NCBI GenBank assembly: GCA_900313615.1
Contig: OMRP01000003.1
Location: 62,001-126,000, forward strand
Length of the DNA: 64,000 nt
Source: an uncultured Prevotellaceae bacterium
GTDB lineage: Bacteria > Bacteroidota > Bacteroidia > Bacteroidales > Bacteroidaceae
Reading direction: 5' to 3'
Part shown: one piece after another, positions 27,043-35,670 of the stretch
How the letters are laid out: the number at the start of each line of letters is the position of its first letter
Position numbering within the stretch: the stretch's first letter is position 1
Position numbers and translations under genes: made by a program
Notes under the pieces: model-generated
Databases searched by the model: none
The model's input: the letters and a program-made list of their open reading frames with translations, nothing else
Told to the model about the DNA's origin: nothing

Positions 27043-28343
27043 AGAAACCGCATGTAGATGTTATCACCATGGGGTGCTCGAAAAATCTGGTTGATAGTGA
27101 ACAACTCATCCAGATGTTCGAGGACCATGGCTATTCGTGTACTCACGACAGTGAACAACCTACAGGACCTATTGTCGTCATTAATACTTGTGGCTTTATC
27201 GGTGACGCTAAGGAAGAGAGCATCAACATGATACTCCAACTCGCTCAAGCAAAAGAACAAGGCGAGATTGAAAAATTATTCGTCATGGGTTGTCTATCAC
27301 AGCGTTATCCAAAGGAATTGGAGGCGGAGATACCTCAGGTGGACAAGTATTATGGAAAATTCAACTTCCGACAACTGCTCAGCGACCTGGGCGAACTGGA
27401 AGAAACTGCTGATGTTGACAATTATCGTCGCCATATCACCACGCCAGCACATTATGCATACTTGAAAATCAGTGAAGGGTGTAATCGACATTGTGCCTAC
27501 TGTGCCATTCCCATTATCACTGGCAAACATGTAAGTCGCCCGATGGAAGAGATTCTCAGCGAGGTGAAGATGCTCGTGGAACAGGGAGTGAAGGAGTTTC
27601 AAGTCATAGCGCAGGAATTGACATATTATGGCGTCGATATAGACGGGAAACAGCATATCGCGGAATTGGTAGCTAAGATGTCCGACATCCCCGGTGTGGA
27701 GTGGATACGCTTGCACTATGCTTATCCCACACATTTCCCAATCGAATTGCTCGATGTGATGCGGGAGAAGAAAAACGTATGCCGCTACCTCGATATAGCC
27801 TTGCAGCATATCTCCGACAAGGTGCTTAAGGACATGAGGCGCGACATTTCGAAGCAACAGACGTACGAACTCATCACAAAAATAAGGGAGATGGTGCCTG
27901 GCATCGCCATTCGCACCACGCTCATGGTGGGTTTTCCTGGTGAGACGGAGGCTGATTTTGAAGAAGTGCTTGATTTCGTCCGTGCGATGAGGTTTGAGCG
28001 TATGGGCGCTTTTGCCTATTCTGAGGAGGAGCAGACGTATAGCGCCTTGCATTATACTGATGATATACCGGAAGAGACAAAACAAAGTCGTCTTGATAGG
28101 CTGATGCGTCTCCAACAAGATATCAGTGCTGATATCCACAATAACATGGTGGGGCATAACTATAAGGTTATCATCGACAGAAAGGAGGGTGACTATTATA
28201 TAGGAAGGACGGAGTTTTCCTCTCCAGAGGTCGATCCCGAGGTGCTTATCCCTGCCTCTGACAAACCGTTGGAGATAGGAATGTTTTATGAAGTGACGAT
28301 TACCGATGCCATGGAGTTCGATCTCTATGGAAAGGTGGTGTAA
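27039..28343 (+). CDS. rimO: Ribosomal protein S12 methylthiotransferase RimO
   Basis: A protein of 434 residues. The N-terminal MTTase domain (ITMGCSKNLVDSEQL, VINTCGFIGDAKEESI, VMGCLSQRY) holds three Cys for one iron-sulfur cluster. The radical-SAM motif is CNRHCAYC (about 150). The C-terminal TRAM domain covers about 370-434. It adds a methylthio group to an Asp of ribosomal protein S12. Start overlaps ftsY by four bases. The next gene begins 13 bp after it. Confidence 0.94.
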   Translation: MKKPHVDVITMGCSKNLVDSEQLIQMFEDHGYSCTHDSEQPTGPIVVINTCGFIGDAKEESINMILQLAQAKEQGEIEKLFVMGCLSQRYPKELEAEIPQVDKYYGKFNFRQLLSDLGELEETADVDNYRRHITTPAHYAYLKISEGCNRHCAYCAIPIITGKHVSRPMEEILSEVKMLVEQGVKEFQVIAQELTYYGVDIDGKQHIAELVAKMSDIPGVEWIRLHYAYPTHFPIELLDVMREKKNVCRYLDIALQHISDKVLKDMRRDISKQQTYELITKIREMVPGIAIRTTLMVGFPGETEADFEEVLDFVRAMRFERMGAFAYSEEEQTYSALHYTDDIPEETKQSRLDRLMRLQQDISADIHNNMVGHNYKVIIDRKEGDYYIGRTEFSSPEVDPEVLIPASDKPLEIGMFYEVTITDAMEFDLYGKVV

Positions 28344-28356
28344 TAAAACCGATGGT

Positions 28357-29580
28357 ATGAACAACAAGGATTTTCTGGTGGAGGTGGCGACCATCTCCAA
28401 AATCAAGAACGAAGAGGCGCAGGCCTGCTGCGATGCCATACTGAAGACTTTGGAAAGCATGCTCACGAATGGTGAAGATGTGCTTATCCACGGTTTCGGG
28501 CGTTTTGGCGTGGAAAAAACGTATGAGCACATCGTAGAAAAGGATGGCGCCAAGATGCTCATGCCACCGCAGCTCGATGTGGTATATGATGCCGAAAATT
28601 CGGCAAATGCTGCGGGTGAAGGACAGCATACGGCTTCACAATCGTTCATCACCATGTTGGCACAAAGACTGGAATGTTCATCGGATGATGCTGAGATCCT
28701 GACCTTTGCCTTCTTCAAGGCTATCGTCAATGGACTGGCGAAAGATAAGGTAACTAAGGTGAAAAATCTAGGTCAGTTCAAAATCAATCCGTCAAAAATC
28801 AAGGAAAAGGACCAAGAAGGAAGCAGCATGCTCTTCCTCTCTGAGGCATTGGGGTCGGTGGCCTTTACGCCAGACAACGTGTTGAAAACGGCAGTGAACA
28901 AACCATTCGAACAATTCCAGCCTGTGACATTGAACGAGGGCGTTCAATTCGATGACCTAGAGGTAGGAGTGGTTAGGAGAGAGCGCGTTACGGAAGTTTC
29001 TGAGGAAACGAACATGCGTGTCGAACATAAGGCTTCGTCGCAAGTAGAAGAAAAACCTCATCGAGAAGAGCAACCGTCTATTGATGACAAACCGGTGAAG
29101 GAAGAAAATACTTTAGGGGAAGAAAAAGCGCCGTTGGAGGCAGTTTCGGAAACGGAGGAAAAGTCTACAGCTGTCGATATGCCACGAACACCAAGTGGAA
29201 AGTGGAAATGGTGGGTGGCCGCAGCCTGTGCCGTAGCGGCGTTGGTGACTTTGATTCTAGTGCTGATGCCGAGGAATACGTCGGAATCGCCCGAGTTGGC
29301 CGCGGCGTCTTCCACTCCTGTTGACTCTGTGTCAACAACGCAAGCAACTACAAAAGAGGATGATTTCACCGAAGCCAACGAGCGCGTGAGATATGGTGCA
29401 TACAAGATTGTGGGTGTGGATACGGCAATTATCTTACAACAGGGACAGACTCTTCTTACCATTTCTGCCACATATTTTGGTGCCATCCAAATGGAACCCT
29501 ATATCAAGGCTGTAAATGGTGGAAAAAGTGATTTTGTCGCTGGCGACTATGTGAAAATACCTAAGTTGGAAGTGAAATAA
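28357..29580 (+). CDS. Tandem HU-domain membrane protein with LysM-like end
   Basis: A protein of 407 residues. Two HU/IHF-like domains lie in tandem (about 1-85, NKDFLVEVATISKIKNEEAQ and IHGFGRFGVEKTY; and about 95-180, ITMLAQRLECSSDDAE and VKNLGQFKINPS). A disordered acidic linker follows, one membrane helix near 290-310 (WWVAAACAVAALVTLILVL), and a C-terminal LysM-like segment (IILQQGQTLLTISATYFGA). It may link the chromosome to the envelope. Start set at MNNKDFL (28357), which has no overlap with rimO. Last gene of the ftsY operon and convergent with the FHA gene. Confidence 0.75.
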   Translation: MNNKDFLVEVATISKIKNEEAQACCDAILKTLESMLTNGEDVLIHGFGRFGVEKTYEHIVEKDGAKMLMPPQLDVVYDAENSANAAGEGQHTASQSFITMLAQRLECSSDDAEILTFAFFKAIVNGLAKDKVTKVKNLGQFKINPSKIKEKDQEGSSMLFLSEALGSVAFTPDNVLKTAVNKPFEQFQPVTLNEGVQFDDLEVGVVRRERVTEVSEETNMRVEHKASSQVEEKPHREEQPSIDDKPVKEENTLGEEKAPLEAVSETEEKSTAVDMPRTPSGKWKWWVAAACAVAALVTLILVLMPRNTSESPELAAASSTPVDSVSTTQATTKEDDFTEANERVRYGAYKIVGVDTAIILQQGQTLLTISATYFGAIQMEPYIKAVNGGKSDFVAGDYVKIPKLEVK

Positions 29581-29594
29581 CCCTCATATTCCTT

Positions 29595-29629
29595 CACTTA
29601 ACATTTGTCACTCTTCACTAGCCACTCCT
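29595..29629 (-). repeat. Phased 7-nt repeats at the FHA gene 3' end
   Basis: The plus strand splits into CACTTAA, CATTTGT, CACTCTT, CACTAGC, CACTCCT, five heptads sharing CAYT. It overlaps the last codons and stop of the FHA gene. Confidence 0.7.
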
Positions 29630-30135
29630 TTCAGTATCACGCTGGTGGCTCCCATAGTAAACAGCGAGCCATCTTCCAAAAGACGCCGTTCGCCGTCAGC
29701 GAGCAATTCATTGTCGACAAATGTGCCAGTGTTGCTTGGGCCATCGGTAAGTGTATAGCGTAATTTACCTTTTTTATCACGGGATACCTGTATCTTACAG
29801 TGGAGCATGTCCATGCTGGGATCATTGGTCTCTATTGGCGTAGTGATATTGGAGCCTTTCATGTAACGCCCAATGGTATTTAGCCCCATTCGTAAAGGTA
29901 TTACCTGTTTGTAGTGGAAAACATTTTCTATCACTAAAAGCGAACCGAATCCGTTGTCTCCATTCTCTTCTGGTTGTTCCTCCCGTTGAACATTACGCAG
30001 CGGGTTGACGCCCATACGAATGCCGAACTGCTTGTTGCAGTTGGGACAAACAAAAACCAATGATTGTCCTTTGGCGTATTTCGTCTCGTCAAAGGTAATA
30101 AAGGAATCGCATTTAGGACATCCGACTCTTTTCAT
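29608..30135 (-). CDS. Zinc-ribbon plus FHA-domain protein
   Basis: A protein of 175 residues starting MKRVGCPKC. Residues 1-40 form a zinc ribbon (CPKC...CPNC). Residues about 75-170 form an FHA domain (NTIGR, DPSMDMLHCKI, LTDGPSNTGTFVDNE), which binds phospho-threonine peptides. The ATG overlaps the stop of the HU/SPOR gene by four bases (ATGA), which decides the start over an upstream ATG five codons earlier. No Ser/Thr kinase gene is visible nearby, so the phospho-partner is unknown. Confidence 0.82.
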   Translation of the reverse strand: MKRVGCPKCDSFITFDETKYAKGQSLVFVCPNCNKQFGIRMGVNPLRNVQREEQPEENGDNGFGSLLVIENVFHYKQVIPLRMGLNTIGRYMKGSNITTPIETNDPSMDMLHCKIQVSRDKKGKLRYTLTDGPSNTGTFVDNELLADGERRLLEDGSLFTMGATSVILKGVASEE

Positions 30136-31070
30136 CGATGGAGAATCCAAGCGTTGGCAAAAGACGGATCGCTTTGCAATTGCTGCAATGCGGCGTATGC
30201 CTCTTGGTCGGTGGAGTAGTTACCGTAGACCACTTTGCTGTCTTTGTCACTTCCCGTTACTTCCACATCGTAACCACGTTCACGGAAAGAACGGGCATAC
30301 TGTTCTGCATTGCTCTTGGGAAGTTTGCAACCCAGAACTATGCAAAATCCGTCAGATACGGCAATCTCTTCTTCTGCCACAGTGGCCTCACTCGTCTGCT
30401 CTTGTGGGGTTGCGATGAACTGATCGTCAACAGTCTGCTCCTGCTTCTGTGTAGTAGTGGGAAGCATCTTGCTAATGGATACAAAACCTGCTTCGGCAAA
30501 TTTGGTGCTATTAGAGCCAAAGAAGGTGCCAGCGACCATCAGCAAACCGAGGAACACCGCTGCAGCAGAGGCGGCGATGGTTTTTAGGGTGCGTACTTTG
30601 ATGCGAATATAGGGTTCTTCATCGGTGAGACTCTCCAGGCGGGCCTGTTGTGTCAATGTACGGAACTCGAAAAGGTCGAGACCATATAGTGAAGGCGATA
30701 GTATACCTGATTCTTTAGGTTCAAACTCCATATTGCCTTCTTCGTTGATGGTGAAGACACCTAGACTAGCAAAGTCATAACGCCCTTCACGTCGCAATGT
30801 CGCTATTACCTGATCTACGTCTGATTTCAACTTATCGTGTGCTTCATCGTAGGAAAGATCACCGACCGTCATGTACGACTGCACCAAGAGTGAGTCGTTG
30901 ATATGCAATTGGGGATTGAAGCCCAGCGATTTGTATGGGGGAAAGAAGGTATGCTCTTCCTCTATGTAACGGGCTGGTACATAATGTGAAATAAAACCTC
31001 CCATGCCAGGAACCATCACACAGTCGTTGTGCAATAGTAGCGATTCAATATGTCTTTCTAGTTCCATCAT
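30132..31070 (-). CDS. HU-like / SPOR-domain membrane protein
   Basis: A protein of 312 residues. The N-terminal 130 residues match the CCDC81-like prokaryotic HU domains (MVPGMGGFISHYVPA, FASLGVFTINEEGN). One membrane helix is near 168-188 (TIAASAAAVFLGLLMVAGTFF). The C-terminal 75 residues are a SPOR domain (FCIVLGCKLPKSNAEQYARSF, YAALQQLQSD), which binds denuded peptidoglycan at the division site. The promoter -7 box ends only five bases before the first ATG, so the mRNA would be nearly leaderless. Translationally coupled to the FHA gene. Confidence 0.85.
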   Translation of the reverse strand: MMELERHIESLLLHNDCVMVPGMGGFISHYVPARYIEEEHTFFPPYKSLGFNPQLHINDSLLVQSYMTVGDLSYDEAHDKLKSDVDQVIATLRREGRYDFASLGVFTINEEGNMEFEPKESGILSPSLYGLDLFEFRTLTQQARLESLTDEEPYIRIKVRTLKTIAASAAAVFLGLLMVAGTFFGSNSTKFAEAGFVSISKMLPTTTQKQEQTVDDQFIATPQEQTSEATVAEEEIAVSDGFCIVLGCKLPKSNAEQYARSFRERGYDVEVTGSDKDSKVVYGNYSTDQEAYAALQQLQSDPSFANAWILHR

Positions 31071-31074
31071 GTTG

Positions 31075-31104
31075 CAAAGTTACGAAAAATCGAGCGTAGA
31101 ACAA
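31075..31104 (-). promoter_or_regulatory. Promoter of the HU/SPOR-FHA operon (near-leaderless)
   Basis: TAACTTTG (31082-31075) with TTG (31104-31102) exactly 19 nt upstream. The start codon pair at 31070/31067 follows four bases after the -7 box. Confidence 0.8.
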
Positions 31105-31160
31105 AATAAAATATTATTTTTTAAGCCGAGATGAAGTAACTTTCTTATTTTTTTTCTACA

Positions 31161-33725
31161 TCAAAACTTTAACGACAACTTTTTCAAGTCGCTTGTTTGG
31201 CTGGATGTTCCTACCCATACGTCATATTCGCCGGGTTGGAAACGCATGGTATTGGTGGAAGCGTCCCACCATTCTAGGTCCTGCTCGTTCAAGTAAAGGT
31301 TGAGCGTTTTTGATTCTCCTGGTTGAAGTGTTACTTTCTCAAATGCTCGTAATGTTTTGATAGAACCATCTTTATCATTAATCTTTTTAATGTATACTTG
31401 AATGGTTTCTGCACCTGCACGATGGCCAGTGTTCTTCACATCTACAGTGATGGTGCGGTTGTTGTAGGTGGGTTGTGATAGGGTGAATGTGGTGTAACTC
31501 AGTCCAAAACCGAATGGGAACAATGCATCACCCTGAAAATAACGGTAAGTGCGCCCTGCCATGCTGTAGTCTAAGAAATCGGGTAGCTGTCCCACGTTAC
31601 GGTAGAACGTTACGGGCAGTTTGCCAGAAGGGTTATAATCGCCAAAGAGAACGTCAGCCACGGCCTTGCCTCCAGATTCACCGGGATACCATGCCTGGAC
31701 GATGGCATCGGCATTCTTTGTCTCAGCCTCCAGACCAATGGCGCAACCAGAACAGTTGACATATGCAATCTTACGGCCAGCGCGATGAAGCAGTGCCATC
31801 ACATCGCGTTGCGCCTTGGGCAGCTCGATATCGGTACGGTCGCCGCCCTTGAAGCCCACTTCATCTACTTTCATCTCTTCTCCCTCCAAACTGGGTGAGA
31901 TGCCGCCAACGAATACAACCACATCAGCATCGGCGGTAGCTGCCAGCAACTCTTGGTCTGTAGGTGTAGAACGATGGATGATATCGAATTGCAACAAGGC
32001 CATGTCGTTGTTCTGTACATAATCTATTTGGATATGATATTTCTCCCCCTGTTTCACGGTCATCGCTTTTTCTATTTTTTGGATACGTTCGCGGCCATTC
32101 CAAATAGCTCCCAACGTATCGCCGTTGACAATCAGCCTCACACCATCGTCAAAACGGGCAAGAAATGCAATTTCCTCGTTATGGGTGGGGATGAACGTGC
32201 CTTCATAGCGGGCACTGAAACGCTCTAAAGGAACATTTGGCGCGAATACGGTATTGCCGCCGTTGCAAAGGTTGATGGGCGAGGTCATCTGCATGGTGGC
32301 ACAAGGCTCTCCTTGTAAATGCACATTATTATAATATGTGGCTGTGAGTCCGCGTGCGCCATTCGCAGAGATGATCTCGCCAAAGCGGCTGTTCTCCACA
32401 AGGTTGCGTGTCAATCCACAGCCTTGCACGTAACGTGTGCCTCCGCATTTGTCTTGAATTCCTTTCAATATGGTAGTCGTGGCTGTGGGATATCCGGAAT
32501 AGTTGCCCCACTGCATGATAGAGTCGTTGGCGTTGGGACCCATCACAACAATCCGTTGGCTTTTGCTTAAGGGTAGCACCTGGTTATTGTTCTGCAAAAG
32601 GACAATGGATTCGTGGGCGGCCTGTAATGCCAACTGATGGTGCTCCTTGGAAGCAATGACATCGGAGGGAATGCGTTTCCATTCGACCATTTCCTCTGAG
32701 TCAAAATCACCTAATTCGAAGCGGGCTTTCAGTAGGCGCCGCACACTAACATCCAACTCTGCCTCTGTGATGAGACCGGTAGCGACGGCTTCTTTCAGAT
32801 GCTTGTAATTGCTACCACATTCCACGTCGGTGCCTGCACGGACGGCCATTGCCGAGGCTTCGCTGGCATTTGTTGACACACCATGTCGACCTGGAACCCA
32901 AAAGTCGCTGATGGCACCGCAGTCGCTCACAACCAAACCGTTAAACTTCCAATCATTACGTAGAATTTGCGTGAGGTAGCGGGTGTTGCCGCAACATGGC
33001 TCACCGTCGATACGTTGGTAGGCGCACATCACTTCCGCCACATGTCCGTCTTGTACCAGACTCTTGAACGCAGGCAGATAAGTCTCCCACAAATCACGTG
33101 GGGGAACGTCTTCAACATTGAACTTATGCCGGTTCCATTCAGGACCACTATGAACTGCGTAGTGCTTGGCACAAGCGAGGAGCTTGGCGTATTTGGTGTC
33201 GGTGGGGCCTTGCAGTCCTCTTACAACGGCTAATCCCATGCGCGTGGTGAGGTAGGGGTCTTCTCCATATGTCTCCTGACCGCGTCCCCAACGTGGGTCG
33301 CGGAAAATATTGATGTTGGGTGTCCAGAAAGACAGACTTTGGTAGCGCTTGAATTTTCCCAAATGGCGTGCCTCATTGTTCTTGGCGCGGGCTTCGTCGC
33401 TTACCGCGTTAAAAACATTATACACCAATTGGTCGTTGAACGAGGCTGCCATGCCCATCGTGATGGGAAAGACGGTGGCGAACCCGTTGCGTGCCACACC
33501 GTGCAAGGCTTCACTCCACCATTCGAATTCGGGTATGCCAAGTCGGGGAATGGCTGGCGACGCGTTCTGCATCAGGCTGATTTTTTCATCTAAGGTCAGT
33601 CGTGAGCATAAGTCCGCTGCCCGCTGCTCAAATGACAGAGTAGCATCTTGATAAGGATAACTTTGTGCTTGGCATGACATGCTACCAATTGTCAACATGA
33701 TGGCTGATAATAATACTTTGTTCAT
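31161..33725 (-). CDS. GH3 beta-glucosidase/xylosidase with PA14 insert
   Basis: A protein of 854 residues with a signal peptide (MNKVLLSAIMLTIGSMSCQAQ). The N-terminal GH3 barrel shows WWSEALHGVAR, RDPRWGRGQETYGEDP, KHYAVHSGPEWNRH and VVSDCGAI with probable nucleophile Asp268. The second GH3 domain is split by a PA14 carbohydrate-binding insert (about 440-590). A C-terminal FN3-like domain begins at FGFGLSYTTF. This layout is found in plant-polymer beta-xylosidases/glucosidases of Prevotella. A longer ATG at 33809 is rejected because the -7 box lies at 33750-33757. Divergent from the GH5 gene. Confidence 0.9.
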   Translation of the reverse strand: MNKVLLSAIMLTIGSMSCQAQSYPYQDATLSFEQRAADLCSRLTLDEKISLMQNASPAIPRLGIPEFEWWSEALHGVARNGFATVFPITMGMAASFNDQLVYNVFNAVSDEARAKNNEARHLGKFKRYQSLSFWTPNINIFRDPRWGRGQETYGEDPYLTTRMGLAVVRGLQGPTDTKYAKLLACAKHYAVHSGPEWNRHKFNVEDVPPRDLWETYLPAFKSLVQDGHVAEVMCAYQRIDGEPCCGNTRYLTQILRNDWKFNGLVVSDCGAISDFWVPGRHGVSTNASEASAMAVRAGTDVECGSNYKHLKEAVATGLITEAELDVSVRRLLKARFELGDFDSEEMVEWKRIPSDVIASKEHHQLALQAAHESIVLLQNNNQVLPLSKSQRIVVMGPNANDSIMQWGNYSGYPTATTTILKGIQDKCGGTRYVQGCGLTRNLVENSRFGEIISANGARGLTATYYNNVHLQGEPCATMQMTSPINLCNGGNTVFAPNVPLERFSARYEGTFIPTHNEEIAFLARFDDGVRLIVNGDTLGAIWNGRERIQKIEKAMTVKQGEKYHIQIDYVQNNDMALLQFDIIHRSTPTDQELLAATADADVVVFVGGISPSLEGEEMKVDEVGFKGGDRTDIELPKAQRDVMALLHRAGRKIAYVNCSGCAIGLEAETKNADAIVQAWYPGESGGKAVADVLFGDYNPSGKLPVTFYRNVGQLPDFLDYSMAGRTYRYFQGDALFPFGFGLSYTTFTLSQPTYNNRTITVDVKNTGHRAGAETIQVYIKKINDKDGSIKTLRAFEKVTLQPGESKTLNLYLNEQDLEWWDASTNTMRFQPGEYDVWVGTSSQTSDLKKLSLKF

Positions 33726-33749
33726 AGAGTGTAGTAGTTGGATGTTCTG

Positions 33750-33757
33750 CAAATTTA
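33750..33757 (-). promoter_or_regulatory. -7 box of the GH3 gene
   Basis: Minus strand TAAATTTG, 24 nt upstream of the signal-peptide ATG. Confidence 0.55.
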
Positions 33758-33830
33758 CTCTTTTTTCTCGAAATAATGGTAGTTGGCTACAAAAAAAAGA
33801 AAAAAGCATTCAAAATATGAAAAATACCAT

Positions 33831-33838
33831 TATTTTTG
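33831..33838 (+). promoter_or_regulatory. -7 box of the GH5 gene
   Basis: TATTTTTG, 32 nt upstream of the ATG at 33871. At 19 nt upstream there is TTC instead of TTG. The box excludes the longer starts. Confidence 0.6.
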
Positions 33839-33870
33839 CAAAGGAAAGAAACTTAAAATTATTAAAGAAG

Positions 33871-35538
33871 ATGAGACACCTTTTACTAGCTATCTCCATG
33901 ATGTTGGCACCCATGGCTATGCATGCAGATGGTTTTGAGAGTGCTGCTGACGCGGTGAAGAACATGGGCGTGGGCTGGAACCTAGGTAATACACTCGACA
34001 GTTGGAGTAATAATACCTATACTTCTTGGCAAGACCAGGAAAAATGTTGGGGGCAGCCAATCACCAGCCCAGAACTGATTACAATGATGAAAAATGCGGG
34101 GTTCAATGCTATCCGCGTACCTGTCACGTGGTTTAAATGGATGGACACAAACGGCACTGTGGCAGACCAATGGATGAACCGCGTGCATGAAGTGGTGGAT
34201 TACGTCATCGAGAATGGCATGTACTGCATACTCAATGTCCACCATGACACTGGTGCAGGTGACCAGGCCTGGCTCATCGCCGATGAAACGGTGTACCAAA
34301 ACACGAAACAGCGTTTTGAGAATTTATGGCAACAGATTGCTGAAGAATTCAAGGATTATGATGAACATTTGCTTTTTGAAGCATATAATGAGATGCTCGA
34401 CATCAAGAAATCATGGTGTTTTGCATCCTTCGCAGCTTCTGGTCAGTATGATGCCTCCATCGCACAGTCAGCCTATAACGCAATCAACAATTATGCGCAG
34501 AGTTTCGTCAACGTGGTACGTGCCACGGGAGGAAACAACACATATCGCAACCTCATCATCAACACCTATGCAGCGGCATGTGGCTCCGGGAATTGGAATA
34601 CACACCTAACAGATCCGCTTTCGAAATTGAATATGCCTACTGATGTTGTATCAGGACACATCGCTTTTGAAGTTCATACTTATCCTAATATCCAGAACCT
34701 GTCCAATGCTAAGTCCGAGATGAACGACATGGTGAATAAGCTGAACACCTATCTCGTCTCCAAAGGGGCTCCTGTTATCATCGGTGAGTGGGGAACCAGC
34801 AATGTGGATGCAGGAGAAGGGAAAACCGATTACGATATCAGAAGAACTGCCATGCTTAATTTTGTCGATTTCTTTGTCAAGAAGATGAAGAGCAACAATA
34901 TTGCCACATTTTATTGGATGGGTTTGTCCGACGGCTGGGCGCGTTCCTTGCCTGCTTTCAACCAGCCAGACTTGGCAGAGACCATAGCAAAAGCTTATCA
35001 TGGCGAGGATTTCCAAGGAGTATATCCCTCTATGGAGGAACAGCAGTTTGATTATCAAGTTGTGTATACTGGAGATTGGCAGGAACTGAATCTCTATAGT
35101 GGTAGCGCCATCACATTGTCAAATTATACAGGCATCAAGGTGGTCATGGCCGATGAAACAGCGCTTGACAAGCTACAGGTGAAAATCTACAGCTCCAACG
35201 AGGCCTACAAACCGCTTACGGGAATTGAGACGCTTGTTACATTCGATGCTTCTATGGGTACTACCACACAACGCATTACCCTCCAGACCATAGCTGGGGC
35301 CTGCACTGCCACCTTGCGTGAGGCGACACTTATCAAGAAAGACGGAACGGAAGTGGATCTTACCCCCTCTGTATTCTGGGGTTGCTCTGTCACTCCTGTG
35401 CCTAGGACAACAGGCATATTCACTCCTTTTATCACCGAAGCTAATGATGGGAACATTTACAACCTCTCCGGACAACGTGTTCAGACTCTCTCCAAAGGCA
35501 TCTACATCAAGAATGGAAAGAAGTTTGTGGTTAAATAG
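33871..35538 (+). CDS. Secreted GH5 endoglucanase
   Basis: A protein of 555 residues with a signal peptide ending near MHA-DG. The GH5 barrel fills about 25-350: MGVGWNLGNTLD, NAIRVPVTW, NVHHDTG, acid/base Glu174 in EAYNEM, FEVHTYPN and nucleophile Glu306 in IIGEWG. A beta-rich accessory domain follows (about 390-520). The end (GNIYNLSGQRVQTLSKGIYI then KNGKKFVVK) looks like a type 9 secretion or surface-sorting tail. It should cut beta-glucan or xyloglucan chains for the divergent GH3 enzyme to finish. ATG at 33871 chosen because the -7 box precedes it. Confidence 0.9.
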   Translation: MRHLLLAISMMLAPMAMHADGFESAADAVKNMGVGWNLGNTLDSWSNNTYTSWQDQEKCWGQPITSPELITMMKNAGFNAIRVPVTWFKWMDTNGTVADQWMNRVHEVVDYVIENGMYCILNVHHDTGAGDQAWLIADETVYQNTKQRFENLWQQIAEEFKDYDEHLLFEAYNEMLDIKKSWCFASFAASGQYDASIAQSAYNAINNYAQSFVNVVRATGGNNTYRNLIINTYAAACGSGNWNTHLTDPLSKLNMPTDVVSGHIAFEVHTYPNIQNLSNAKSEMNDMVNKLNTYLVSKGAPVIIGEWGTSNVDAGEGKTDYDIRRTAMLNFVDFFVKKMKSNNIATFYWMGLSDGWARSLPAFNQPDLAETIAKAYHGEDFQGVYPSMEEQQFDYQVVYTGDWQELNLYSGSAITLSNYTGIKVVMADETALDKLQVKIYSSNEAYKPLTGIETLVTFDASMGTTTQRITLQTIAGACTATLREATLIKKDGTEVDLTPSVFWGCSVTPVPRTTGIFTPFITEANDGNIYNLSGQRVQTLSKGIYIKNGKKFVVK

Positions 35539-35571
35539 GAGAGGTGAGAGGAAACCCAGATAATCATTTAC

Positions 35572-35611
35572 AAATAAAGCGGCCATCACAATCGTGATGG
35601 CCGCTTTATTT
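35572..35611. terminator. Bidirectional terminator between GH5 and oadB-like genes
   Basis: AAAGCGGCCATCAC and GTGATGGCCGCTTT pair perfectly around AATC, with AATA/TATT flanks. It serves both convergent genes. Confidence 0.93.
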
Positions 35612-35630
35612 ATTACAAGAAGTATACTAC

Positions 35631-35665
35631 TATTCTCTTACCCCTCACTATTCATCTCTCACCCC
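35631..35665 (-). repeat. Five phased 7-nt repeats after the decarboxylase beta gene
   Basis: TATTCTC, TTACCCC, TCACTAT, TCATCTC, TCACCCC on the plus strand, ending 5 bp before the stop codon position of the minus-strand gene. Confidence 0.75.
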
Positions 35666-35670
35666 ATTAT

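Noticed and set aside
27297-28730. Minus-strand frame of 477 codons
   Set aside because: It lies opposite rimO and the HU gene, has no family motif, and both opposite genes are certain.
33679-33870. Longer N-terminus for the GH5 enzyme
   Set aside because: It would run through the divergent GH3 promoter and its own -7 box and would bury the signal peptide.
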